A DNA stretch of 64,000 nucleotides, taken from a virus. A program made the position numbers and the translations under genes. The stretch covers positions 1-64,000 of the IMG/VR virus record IMGVR_UViG_3300032053_013883. One strand, 5' to 3'. This document shows positions 45,899-54,332 of this stretch, piece after piece (position 1 is the stretch's first letter; every line of letters begins with the position of its first letter). The notes under the pieces were generated by a model. It worked only from the letters and a program-made list of their open reading frames with translations. It was not told where the DNA came from and did no database searches.

Positions 45899-46405
45899 TT
45901 ACATAAGATAATCGGACCAGTCTGGATGCCAATATTCTTGAGGATCTGCAACATAATAATTTGCAGAAAATGTTGGATGGGTTGGTCTTTTTAACAAAGA
46001 CATTTTTGCTTGTTCAGGCGTCTTGTCAGCTTTTTTAGAATTACAATCCTGACAAGAAACCACACAATTTATAAATGATGTAATTCCTCCCTGACATCTT
46101 GGAAGAACATGATCTATTGTAATTTGAGAAGCTGTCAATTTTCTAGTGCAATATTGGCAAGTGCTTTTATCTCTTTTAATTAAAGCTTTTCTGCTAAAAT
46201 TTGAATTAAAATAATTTCTTTTAACATGTTCTTTAAGCTTCAATATTGATGGGTGATTAATTTTTCCACTGCCCCAAGAAATAACTTCGTCCCAATTCGA
46301 AATGACATCTACCTTTTCTTTAAAAAGAAGCTTCCAAACTTTTCTCTCGGGTATGAAACTCAATACTTCATACGACGCATTAAGTAATAATGTTTTTTTG
46401 CTCAC
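45899..46405 (-). CDS. HNH endonuclease-family protein
   Basis: This 168-residue protein begins SKKTLLLNASYEVLSFIPER, the standard N-terminus of a widespread bacterial HNH family. It carries the nuclease core CQYCTRKL, TIDHVLPRCQGG and CQDCNSKKADKTPEQA, including the catalytic His of DHVLPR and the structural zinc cysteines. Full conservation suggests activity on DNA. Unlike the gene at 35562 it has no repetitive DNA-targeting region, so it may be a domesticated phage nuclease. It lies 15 bases after the MT-A70 gene. Confidence 0.9.
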   Translation of the reverse strand: MSKKTLLLNASYEVLSFIPERKVWKLLFKEKVDVISNWDEVISWGSGKINHPSILKLKEHVKRNYFNSNFSRKALIKRDKSTCQYCTRKLTASQITIDHVLPRCQGGITSFINCVVSCQDCNSKKADKTPEQAKMSLLKRPTHPTFSANYYVADPQEYWHPDWSDYLM

Positions 46406-46420
46406 GAGTACACCATAATC

Positions 46421-47161
46421 TTAAGTTAATTTTTTAATTGAATCAAAAATGTCCTCCCCAAAAGTTGTCGGGGACTGATTTCCGATTACATGCCAATTGC
46501 TTTTTAAACGTCTTCCAAATATTTCCAAATAATTTTGATTAGGAAACATTAATTCTAATGAATCTTGTAAATGGTCTGGCTTTGTTGAATGTTTTAAATT
46601 TTCTGCAAAACAAACTGATCTTTGTGATCTGTTTTGTAATTTTTTATAAATTTTATTATTACTAATTCCTATTAAACATATTTCATGTGTATTTCGAAAC
46701 AAACGCCCCATTCCAAAAGCCAATAAATCATTAAATGATGTCTCATTTAATATTTTCTGAAAATATTCTTTCCAAACTTTTTTAACATATGGTTCGCTAA
46801 AAAATACTCCAGGACGTTTTGAGGTGCGTTGTACCATATTAAATATATTTTTTAATAAAAAAGGCACTGTTATTTTAAGTGGTTCTTTTTTTGTTTTTAT
46901 CCAGATATATGTCTGTTTATGATTAAATTCCCAAGCTTTCATAGTATCTAGCCCCTCTTGCAATAAAGAGGATGGCACCCATAGCGCCAAGATAGCTCCA
47001 TCAGGGCTTATAAGGTCTTTTATTGGAAGCTGCTTAATCTGTGAAATTGACATTGTATCGTAATTAGCCTGCGCCCCACGAGCCACGTCTGACATTTTAA
47101 GATTGTCACTCCAACCTCCCCACGGAGGATCAGCTACAATTACTGTAAATTTTTTATTCAT
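46421..47161 (-). CDS. MT-A70-family adenine N6-methyltransferase
   Basis: The 246-residue protein has the catalytic motif ADPPWGG (Asp11 to Trp14) close to the N-terminus. It continues with YDTMSISQIKQLPIKDL, LALWVPSSLL and YIWIKTKK, all typical of MT-A70. The C-terminal part (HSTKPDHLQDSLELMFP and LEIFGRR) contains the family asparagine-less end motif. It would methylate adenine in DNA, perhaps shielding phage DNA from restriction. The adjacent HNH gene could form a protection/cutting pair, but no target specificity can be read. Confidence 0.92.
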   Translation of the reverse strand: MNKKFTVIVADPPWGGWSDNLKMSDVARGAQANYDTMSISQIKQLPIKDLISPDGAILALWVPSSLLQEGLDTMKAWEFNHKQTYIWIKTKKEPLKITVPFLLKNIFNMVQRTSKRPGVFFSEPYVKKVWKEYFQKILNETSFNDLLAFGMGRLFRNTHEICLIGISNNKIYKKLQNRSQRSVCFAENLKHSTKPDHLQDSLELMFPNQNYLEIFGRRLKSNWHVIGNQSPTTFGEDIFDSIKKLT

Positions 47162-47202
47162 TTTAACCCAAAATTTTTAACTGCTTTGCACTTATCAAAG
47201 CA

Positions 47203-47943
47203 TTATTTGATAATAAGCGTGGATAATTCCATAGGAGATTTAGTCCCATCAACAGTTATATCTTGAGTTACTTCAATTTTTTCTTTCGTTAAAGACTCTC
47301 TTTTTCTAATCGTTATTCTATAACGACCTAATGGTATATTAGCACTCCATTTTCCGGTGCCACTTGTTTTAAACATACCAAATAGAGCATTATTTTCTAA
47401 ATTATTTATTTCAACTTCGGCTAAAAATATAGATTTATTATTTCTATCAACTACACGTTGAATTACTGAGATCGCTGGTAAATTTGAGCTTTCACTATAA
47501 TTACCTGATACTAATTTTTGTTGTAGTTTTTCAATTTCTACTGGTCTAAACTCAAATTCTTCTTGCTGCGCTTCTAATTTTGGTTGTGGTGCCGGTACAT
47601 TTTGAAATGATTCTGGTCTAGAAGTCCTACGAAATCCAAGTGGAGCATTTTCAACAGACATATTACTTTCAGTTACTACATTTTTAATGTTATCAGCAAT
47701 AGACATGCCATTAGAATTAACAGCTTCCATAGTAATTTTTGGAACATTATTAGCCATATTAATATTTTGATTATCAATACTGGATAATAGTCTCATTGCT
47801 TGTTCAACTTTATCAAATAATGAAGATAATCTATTAGCAATTATCTTATTATTAAAATCCTGTGATTGCAAGCCTTTTAATACTGTTTCTAACTTAGACT
47901 CTATTGATAGAAGTACATCTGTAGCTTTTCTTGGGTCTGTCAC
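47203..47943 (-). CDS. Unknown protein with C-terminal carboxypeptidase-regulatory-type beta domain
   Basis: The 246-residue protein has a helical N-terminal region, a polar linker and a C-terminal beta sandwich (about 165-246). ISVIQRVVDRNNKSIFLAEV, then KWSANIPLGRYRITIRK, is a CarboxypepD_reg or fibronectin-like pattern common in virion surface proteins. It is probably structural. Its gene is coupled to the following one by a 7-base gap. Confidence 0.68.
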   Translation of the reverse strand: MTDPRKATDVLLSIESKLETVLKGLQSQDFNNKIIANRLSSLFDKVEQAMRLLSSIDNQNINMANNVPKITMEAVNSNGMSIADNIKNVVTESNMSVENAPLGFRRTSRPESFQNVPAPQPKLEAQQEEFEFRPVEIEKLQQKLVSGNYSESSNLPAISVIQRVVDRNNKSIFLAEVEINNLENNALFGMFKTSGTGKWSANIPLGRYRITIRKRESLTKEKIEVTQDITVDGTKSPMELSTLIIK

Positions 47944-47950
47944 AATTACC

Positions 47951-48595
47951 TCATTCTAGGAAAACGCCTATTTTAATTTTAACCCTCTTTAATACTTCTA
48001 TATCATCAACTGATAAATTATCAGCGCCAAATACTAATTTTCTTACTTCTTCTTGAACATCATTTAAAGATCCTTCAAATATAATTTTGCCTTTTAAAAA
48101 TAAAATATATTCACCAATATAATTGGAAACATAACTATTTGTATGATCTTTAGATGATAATGTTTTAGAGGGTTGTGATGGTGGTAATCCTAAAGCTTTA
48201 TCGGAAACGAATTCATTATTATCTATCATTTTATCATTTTCAGATAAAGATGAATTTTGCAAATCAGCATCATCCATTATAATATCGCCATCTACACTTG
48301 ACCAAGTGTGTTCCATATTATTCCCAACATTCAACATAGGGCTTTTGCCTGGACCCATTGGCGATGGCTGCTCTGTGGCATATGGCAATTGAGTGTTAAC
48401 TGCCCTTGAAATTCTAGGATTATTTAGGGCTTCCTGAATCTCTTGTTCAGATTTTGGTATTGGCACAGCCAGTGGTCTAGCAATACTATCTCCATTTTCT
48501 GGAGTTAAACCCATTAATTTATAATTAGGTATATATTTATTAGGCGGGGCTGAATTATCTCTCGCTGAATTTCTATATATTTTATCATTGCTCAT
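47951..48595 (-). CDS. Unknown 214-residue protein downstream of bS21
   Basis: The ATG at 48595, overlapping the end of the bS21 gene by 11 bases, is preferred over a frame extension to 48646. The product begins MSNDKIYRNSARD. It is polar, Pro/Asn/Ser-rich for 150 residues and ends in a compact alpha/beta segment (YVSNYIGEYILFLKGKIIFE). No domain is recognised. Confidence 0.68.
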   Translation of the reverse strand: MSNDKIYRNSARDNSAPPNKYIPNYKLMGLTPENGDSIARPLAVPIPKSEQEIQEALNNPRISRAVNTQLPYATEQPSPMGPGKSPMLNVGNNMEHTWSSVDGDIIMDDADLQNSSLSENDKMIDNNEFVSDKALGLPPSQPSKTLSSKDHTNSYVSNYIGEYILFLKGKIIFEGSLNDVQEEVRKLVFGADNLSVDDIEVLKRVKIKIGVFLE

Positions 48596-48959
48596 TATTT
48601 GAACCAATTGGATCTTTAGGATGTTTACGTAATTTCTTTTCACCAAACACTTTACCTTCTAATTCCATGATTTTTCTTTTCATTTCATTACGTTTACGTC
48701 TACGTTTTACAGAAGGCTTTTCATAAGACTGCTTCTCTTTATATATGGAGAGAATTCTTTCTTTTTGAACTAAAGCCCTAAAAGCCTTAATTGCCTTATC
48801 AAAATTATTATAAACTTTAACTTCTAAATTATGCGCAAGGACTGGTGGATCTGTTGCATATTTAGGTAAATTACGATTAATAACATCTTTTTCAACTAAA
48901 GGTTGAACTGGAACTGGAGGTGTAGTTTGTGCTGAGGTATTTTTAACTTTTTTATTCAT
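48585..48959 (-). CDS. rpsU: Ribosomal protein bS21 homologue with N-terminal extension
   Basis: Residues about 45-98 match bS21. LEVKVYNNFDKAIKAFRALV is followed by QKERILSIYKEKQSYEKPSV and the basic KRRRKRNEMKRK. Bacterial bS21 is about 70 residues. Here a Pro/Gln-rich N-terminal arm of 44 residues and a C-terminal tail are added. bS21 sits near the anti-Shine-Dalgarno end of 16S rRNA on the 30S platform and affects initiation. Phage copies are thought to exchange with the host protein to favour phage messages. It is encoded 1 base downstream of the AAA+ gene. Confidence 0.9.
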   Translation of the reverse strand: MNKKVKNTSAQTTPPVPVQPLVEKDVINRNLPKYATDPPVLAHNLEVKVYNNFDKAIKAFRALVQKERILSIYKEKQSYEKPSVKRRRKRNEMKRKIMELEGKVFGEKKLRKHPKDPIGSNNEQ

Positions 48960-48960
48960 T

Positions 48961-50295
48961 TTAATTGCTTTCAGTATATTTGTCTAAATTAATCGAACGA
49001 TTTCCACTTAATAAATTTTTATCTTTCATAAGAACATTTAATGTTTTAATAATATCTTTTTCTGTTGGAACTTTTCTATTATTAGAAAGTGCCTCAAACA
49101 TTGAAGAAATATATAATTCTTTCAAATACCCATAGGAAAATTTATATTTAACACATAAAATTGATAATTCTTTAATTTTTTGTATTGGAATTATATTTCC
49201 AAACCATTTTTTCAAATAAGAAAACGACATATCTTTATTTGGCAAAGAAATTTTAAATTTTCTATCAAACCTGGAAGGTCTATCTGTAATGTTTGATTGT
49301 AAAGCATTTACATTATTTGCCGTAGCAATTACAAATAATCCATTTTTAGCAGTAATGCCATCCATTAAATTCAAAAATGAAGAAATATCTATTTTCTGTA
49401 AAAGAGAATCTAAGTCTTCAAAATATAATAATGACGGGCTTTGTTCTTCTGCATATGAAAAAGCCTCCCTAATAGATTCATTACTGGCATCAGAAGATAT
49501 TGTTACGGGCTTAAAATTATAAGAAGAAATAATTGTTCTTATAATAGAAGTTTTACCATTTCCAGGATCTCCATATAATAAAACCCCCCTTTTCCAAGGT
49601 ATTTTATTATTCAAATAAAATTCTTTAGAAGATAAGAAATTTTCAACTATATTTCTAATATCTTTTTTTGTATCTTCTGGCAAGAACAAATCTTCCCAAG
49701 AAGATTCTTTTGTATATGGAATATCTTCACCTTCCATTACTTTTATATGAAGATTGCCACGATCTCTTTGCTGAATCCAATTATCAAATTCATTTCTTAA
49801 CTTAAGATAATTAAGATAATTTTTATCTGAAAGAATAATAAAAAAACTTATTTCATCTTCATATTGATTTCCTTTATGAAATAAAGCGGCATGAATAAAT
49901 TCAACATTATTACTTTTAACAAGAAAAACTCCTTGCCCAAAGAATTTTTCATAATTATTATGATCAGATTTCCATGAAACAATGGATTCTTTATCTAAAC
50001 ATGTTATTTTTATGTTTTTATCTTCGCAAAATTTCAAAAATTGACCATCAATCATAATTCTATTATGAATAAATGAGGTCAAATTATTTTTATCTTTTAA
50101 CGCTTTACTGTAATTAACAGTAACCCAATTCATCAATTCAACAAAATTAGATTTTGGTCTACCTTCATCTTTCAGATGATTAAATTCTGAATTTGAAGAA
50201 GAAATAATATTTAAACGATCTAATGTTAGATGTTCTTCTAACGAATAGTTTTCCGACAATGAAACATCTAATAAATTTTTATTTTTAGTGGACAT
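48961..50295 (-). CDS. BCS1-like AAA+ ATPase
   Basis: The 444-residue protein has a unique N-terminal half and an AAA+ domain from about 200. This contains WKRGVLLYGDPGNGKTS (Walker A 242-250), PSLLYFEDLDSLL (Walker B), the sensor-1 strand LFVIATANN and the arginine-finger stretch RPSRFDRKFKISLP. The pattern is closest to BCS1-type ATPases, which remodel or translocate folded proteins. No protease or membrane segment is fused. It could power the M41-like or ClpP-like phage proteases, though no docking motif is evident. Confidence 0.85.
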   Translation of the reverse strand: MSTKNKNLLDVSLSENYSLEEHLTLDRLNIISSSNSEFNHLKDEGRPKSNFVELMNWVTVNYSKALKDKNNLTSFIHNRIMIDGQFLKFCEDKNIKITCLDKESIVSWKSDHNNYEKFFGQGVFLVKSNNVEFIHAALFHKGNQYEDEISFFIILSDKNYLNYLKLRNEFDNWIQQRDRGNLHIKVMEGEDIPYTKESSWEDLFLPEDTKKDIRNIVENFLSSKEFYLNNKIPWKRGVLLYGDPGNGKTSIIRTIISSYNFKPVTISSDASNESIREAFSYAEEQSPSLLYFEDLDSLLQKIDISSFLNLMDGITAKNGLFVIATANNVNALQSNITDRPSRFDRKFKISLPNKDMSFSYLKKWFGNIIPIQKIKELSILCVKYKFSYGYLKELYISSMFEALSNNRKVPTEKDIIKTLNVLMKDKNLLSGNRSINLDKYTESN

Positions 50296-50317
50296 ATATA
50301 TAAATATATCTTTCTTT

Positions 50318-52144
50318 TTAAGAAAAAGAAGCTACTGATTTAACTTCTTTAATATCAATTGATTTTGCATTTCTACAAACAGGATAGGTTGAACAAGAAA
50401 GAAATGAAGATTTTCCATCTTTAGTTTTTCTAGTTGCCATAGGACTATTACATTTATTACAAAGACTTCCTCCAGAGCTAACATATGCTAAGTTTAGCTC
50501 CTTTTTAAAATCTGGATAAAATTTATTAAGCATATCTAAATAATTTAACTTACCACTTTCAACTAAATCTAATTGATTTTCAAGCGCAGCTGTATAATTA
50601 TAATCCATAAATCCAAAAAACTGTTTCAAAACGTCTGTAATTTTCTTCCCTAATTCTGTTGGATAAAATACATTATTTTTATTTTCCACATAATTCTTAG
50701 TAGTTAATTTGCTAAGAAGTTCTGCATATGTAGAAGGACGTCCGATATTTCTTTTATCTAAATCTTCAATAAGAGTATCTTCTGAAAATCTAGGCGCTGG
50801 CTTTGTCATCTTTTTTTCAAGAAGAACTGGATTTTTTCCAAATAATGCTAACTTATCTCCTTTAACAAGATTTGGAATATCAATTTTACTATCATCATCT
50901 ACGCCAAGAATGTCAAGGTAACCATTAGATTTTAATGCTTTTCCTGAAGCAATTACTTCGGCATTAGTGTTCCCTATAACATGAGCTTTTACTTTCAATG
51001 TATTATAAACTGCTGGCATCATTTGGCTTGCCACATAATATTTCCAAATAACTTCATATACTTGTTTTTCATCTGGCTCAATGAAACTTGTTAAGTTTTC
51101 TGGAATTAAATTAATATCTGATGGTCTTATACACTCGTGTGCGTCTTGTGCGGCTTCTTTATTTTTATATTCATAAGGTTTTTTAGGAAGAGTATGATTA
51201 CTGCCTTTTATATAATCCCTTAATTCTTTCATGGCATCATCACTGATTCTTGTTGAATCAGTTCTAATATATGAACAATATCCGCTTTCATATAAACTTT
51301 GTGCGGCTTTCATTGTACGGTCAGCAGTCATGCCATGCTTTTTTGACATTATACGTTGCAATGTAGATGTGATCATTGGAGGCAATGGATATTTATTTTC
51401 TTCTTTAGAAACAACACTACTTACAACATATTCTGCATCAATATTATTGCCACTTAAATTATCTTTTGTTTTATTTGCAGTTTTTTCGTCTAAAAGTTTT
51501 CCAGAAAATTTCGTTTTAAACCCAATTTTAGAATCTTTACTAAGATTTACTTGAATTGTCCAATATGGTTCTGGAATAAAAGCCTCTATTTCTCTTTCAC
51601 GATCAATAATCATTTCTGTAACAACAGACTGAACTCTTCCAGCAGAAAGTTTATTGCCCCAAAAATTCATAAGGAAAGGGGACGCCATAAACCCAACTAT
51701 CCTATCTAGGATACGACGGGCTTCCTGAGCATGAAAAAGATTCATATCAATGTCTCTAGCCTCTGCTATTCCTTTCAATAAGTCTTTCTTAGTTAGAAGG
51801 TGGAACGTAATTCTTTTCATTGGCTTGCCACAATCTTCTAATCTTTGCCATAGATGCCAAGCAATACTTTCACCCTCTCTATCAGGGTCGCTTGCTATAT
51901 AAATTTTATCACATTTTTTAGTAAGAGCCATAATTTCATTTAAAACTTGAACTTTATCATCCATTAAAACATATCTTGGTCTAAAGTTATTTTCTATATC
52001 TATACCTATTCCAAAGTTGCCGCCTTTACCTAAATCAGCAATATGCCCCCTACTAGCAACAACAATATAATCTTTGCCTAATATGTCTTGAATGCTACGA
52101 GCTTTTTTTGGTGATTCTACAATAACTAAACTTAAATTTGTCAT
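50318..52144 (-). CDS. topA: DNA topoisomerase I (type IA)
   Basis: This 608-residue enzyme has TOPRIM motifs LVIVESPKKA (Glu10) and ASDPDREGE (Asp86 and Asp88). Its catalytic tyrosine is Tyr292 in SYIRTDSTRIS. The GRPSTYAELLSKL motif and a single C-terminal zinc ribbon (LCNKCNSPM and LSCSTYPVC) follow. It relaxes negative supercoils through a covalent 5'-phosphotyrosine intermediate. It is shorter than E. coli TopA (865), which carries several zinc domains. T4-type phages use a type II enzyme, so this is an unusual choice in a phage replication set. Confidence 0.95.
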   Translation of the reverse strand: MTNLSLVIVESPKKARSIQDILGKDYIVVASRGHIADLGKGGNFGIGIDIENNFRPRYVLMDDKVQVLNEIMALTKKCDKIYIASDPDREGESIAWHLWQRLEDCGKPMKRITFHLLTKKDLLKGIAEARDIDMNLFHAQEARRILDRIVGFMASPFLMNFWGNKLSAGRVQSVVTEMIIDREREIEAFIPEPYWTIQVNLSKDSKIGFKTKFSGKLLDEKTANKTKDNLSGNNIDAEYVVSSVVSKEENKYPLPPMITSTLQRIMSKKHGMTADRTMKAAQSLYESGYCSYIRTDSTRISDDAMKELRDYIKGSNHTLPKKPYEYKNKEAAQDAHECIRPSDINLIPENLTSFIEPDEKQVYEVIWKYYVASQMMPAVYNTLKVKAHVIGNTNAEVIASGKALKSNGYLDILGVDDDSKIDIPNLVKGDKLALFGKNPVLLEKKMTKPAPRFSEDTLIEDLDKRNIGRPSTYAELLSKLTTKNYVENKNNVFYPTELGKKITDVLKQFFGFMDYNYTAALENQLDLVESGKLNYLDMLNKFYPDFKKELNLAYVSSGGSLCNKCNSPMATRKTKDGKSSFLSCSTYPVCRNAKSIDIKEVKSVASFS

Positions 52145-52165
52145 TTTATTTTACCATCTTATAAT
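52138..52165 (+). promoter_or_regulatory. Sigma70-like promoter for the plus-strand gene at 52184
   Basis: TTGTCA at 52138 (5 of 6 to consensus), a 16-base spacer and TATAAT at 52160 (6 of 6) predict a start near 52172, about 12 bases before the ATG. The -35 box lies inside the first codons of topA on the opposite strand. No Shine-Dalgarno is present in the short leader. Confidence 0.6.
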
Positions 52166-52183
52166 AATTTTGAATTATATTAC

Positions 52184-52603
52184 ATGAATATATCTATACA
52201 TTACCTAGATATAGATTTACGATACTCTACTATTGGTCAATATTTTGAAGTAGTGCTAAATGATTTAGCCTGTGGCGCTGATACCAAAGCATATATAATA
52301 AGTATATATGTAAAATATAAAAATGCCACACATGACCTATCCAAAGATAGCCTCACTTTACTCTACGCGCAAGCTAGAAATAAACAAGACTTTTCTATTT
52401 ATCAAAATGTAGCTGATTGGGCATTCTATAAAAATACTTTATTTCCAGAAGAATCATCTTTTAAAGATTATTATGATACATTAGGAAAGCTATCATATAA
52501 TTCATGTTATAAATTAATAAACAAACAATGGCCACTTTTTGAGGAACTTGCCGAAAATTTTGTTATTTTAGAACATCAAGCAAAAAAACTTTTAAGAACT
52601 TAA
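52184..52603 (+). CDS. Plus-strand protein resembling a bacterial hypothetical family
   Basis: This 139-residue protein is mainly helical. The order NVADWAFYKNTLFPEESSFK, then YYDTLGKLSYNSCYKLINKQ, then WPLFEELAENF recalls a family of bacterial proteins of unknown function, in which a similar sequence of motifs recurs. This is my impression, not a search result. It is divergent from topA and convergent with the gene at 52592 (12-base overlap). Its own promoter suggests host-polymerase expression, possibly early. Confidence 0.68.
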   Translation: MNISIHYLDIDLRYSTIGQYFEVVLNDLACGADTKAYIISIYVKYKNATHDLSKDSLTLLYAQARNKQDFSIYQNVADWAFYKNTLFPEESSFKDYYDTLGKLSYNSCYKLINKQWPLFEELAENFVILEHQAKKLLRT

Positions 52604-53017
52604 AATTTTATTAAGTTTACATTTTCTATTGTAGATATGTGGTTTGAAATTATTTTTATCTTCAAAAAGCCAAAAAGATTCTCCACACCCGCATGACGCA
52701 GCTTTAGTAATGTTCCAGTATCCATACTCTCTTTCTAAATTTGCATGAATTGCTAAGCTGCGAATATTAAATGTTAATGGTATTATATAATTTTTAATAT
52801 GATTAAAATCTATTGGATCCGAATAAATCCAATTTGCAGCAATTTTTCTTGATATAGATTTAATCATATTAGAGGCGCGTTTTGAAACTTTGTTTGAAAT
52901 AAATTTACTATTATATCTAAAACTATATAATGGTAAACCCCCGCAAAATTTACATCTACTACGATTTAAAAAAGATTTAGATAAAGAAATATCAAAATTA
53001 TTAGATAGTTTTTTCAT
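52592..53017 (-). CDS. Unknown Cys-rich protein, third gene of the FtsK cluster
   Basis: This 141-residue basic protein has SRCKFCGGLPL near residue 21, SCGCGESFW near 110 and a late Cys. This suggests one zinc site linking N- and C-terminal parts. It follows the 437-residue zinc-ribbon protein by 1 base. No family is recognised. Confidence 0.72.
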   Translation of the reverse strand: MKKLSNNFDISLSKSFLNRSRCKFCGGLPLYSFRYNSKFISNKVSKRASNMIKSISRKIAANWIYSDPIDFNHIKNYIIPLTFNIRSLAIHANLEREYGYWNITKAASCGCGESFWLFEDKNNFKPHIYNRKCKLNKILSS

Positions 53018-53018
53018 T

Positions 53019-54332
53019 TTAATCCTGTAAAATAGATAATGTTTTATCTACTATTTTTTTTCTTATTCTATTAATTTGCATCATAGATCCCATTTGATAA
53101 TGAGGAGGGATTCTTAAATGATCTACTATAACTTTAGTTCCAGGGTTTACATTTACAAGTTTAATTTTTGAAAAAGAATATTCTTTAACATTATCTAATA
53201 ATGATTTCTTTGTGTCAAAATCTAAAATAGATAATAATTTGCCTATATAAAAAGGCTCAACATATGAGCCCTTTCTGCTACCTATATAAATTTCTTTAGT
53301 GTTATTTTTAACTAAAAAATTTTCATTTACTATAGCATTAAATGATGATAATCCATCAAAAATATTAAGATTATCTGATAATAATGAATCTACTATATAG
53401 ATTTTATTTCCCTTTTTGTAAGTAAAAGGCATAGCCTTTTCTAATAAGAAAATATATTCTTGAAATATTTTTGACTGAAATCCACCACTCCTACTGGAAT
53501 GTAATAGATAATCAAGAGTATCTTGTGGATATTTTTCCAATATTTTTAAATAAGCGTCATATATTAAAGACTTATGAACTAATGTATATCCTGATCCGTT
53601 ATAATAAATGGCTCCAAGCTGAATATTTATTACATCTTTTAAAATTTTAATCTCATAATCTATGAGATTTTTATTTTCTATTGTTTCATTTAAATCTTTA
53701 TTATCTTGGATATCGAGATCCAATGATACGTTTGAAACTTTAGACATTGCTGTTGGATGATGCATCTTATTTTTAAATAAAGAAACATTGCCAACAAATA
53801 AACAATCAGAATAAGGACACTTTATAATAGAACCATTTTGTGGATGTGGTATAAATCTTTTACAATCAAAACATTTATATCCAGATTTGTTATGTAATCT
53901 AAAACATAAAAATAATTCTTGTAATTTTGGATCTTGAACCAAATTAGAGCGCTCATGACATTCACCACAAGATAAAATCTGCCAACCAAATAATACTGTT
54001 GTTTTTCCTAAAAACATACACCCAGGACAAATATATTCAATTTGCTTTTTAAATTCTGGTTTAAAATTCTTTTTACAAAAAGAATTAACTATATAAAACA
54101 AATAATCATTAATTCCCTCTGGATCATGATTATTATTTATGAATGAAACATATCCCGTTCTTAACTCACCCAATAATAATGAAACAAATGCTTTGAATTC
54201 AATTTCATTGAAATTTTTATTAAATGATTTATAAATCGTTCTAATACCGGTATTATATTTTTCTATAAAGAAATATATAGATTTATCTATATCTAGAAGA
54301 TTATCCATATTATGATGCTTTACGATCTCCAA
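53019..54332 (-). CDS. Unknown large zinc-ribbon protein coupled to FtsK-like ATPase
   Basis: The 437-residue protein has a helical N-terminal part and a cluster of Cys pairs between about 95 and 190. These are CPGCMFLG, SCGECHER, KCFDCKRF and CPYSDC, forming at least two zinc ribbons. An alpha/beta C-terminal half follows, containing VNPGTKVIVDHLRIPPHYQ. Its ATG lies 23 bases inside the end of the FtsK-like gene, which shows tight coupling. The zinc ribbons could bind DNA or recruit the ATPase. I do not recognise the protein. Confidence 0.75.
   Translation of the reverse strand: MEIVKHHNMDNLLDIDKSIYFFIEKYNTGIRTIYKSFNKNFNEIEFKAFVSLLLGELRTGYVSFINNNHDPEGINDYLFYIVNSFCKKNFKPEFKKQIEYICPGCMFLGKTTVLFGWQILSCGECHERSNLVQDPKLQELFLCFRLHNKSGYKCFDCKRFIPHPQNGSIIKCPYSDCLFVGNVSLFKNKMHHPTAMSKVSNVSLDLDIQDNKDLNETIENKNLIDYEIKILKDVINIQLGAIYYNGSGYTLVHKSLIYDAYLKILEKYPQDTLDYLLHSSRSGGFQSKIFQEYIFLLEKAMPFTYKKGNKIYIVDSLLSDNLNIFDGLSSFNAIVNENFLVKNNTKEIYIGSRKGSYVEPFYIGKLLSILDFDTKKSLLDNVKEYSFSKIKLVNVNPGTKVIVDHLRIPPHYQMGSMMQINRIRKKIVDKTLSILQD

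Noticed and set aside
48596-48646. Upstream extension of the gene following bS21
   Set aside because: It would overlap bS21 by 62 bases and adds an unconserved-looking Lys/Ile-rich segment. ATG 48595 is the simpler start.
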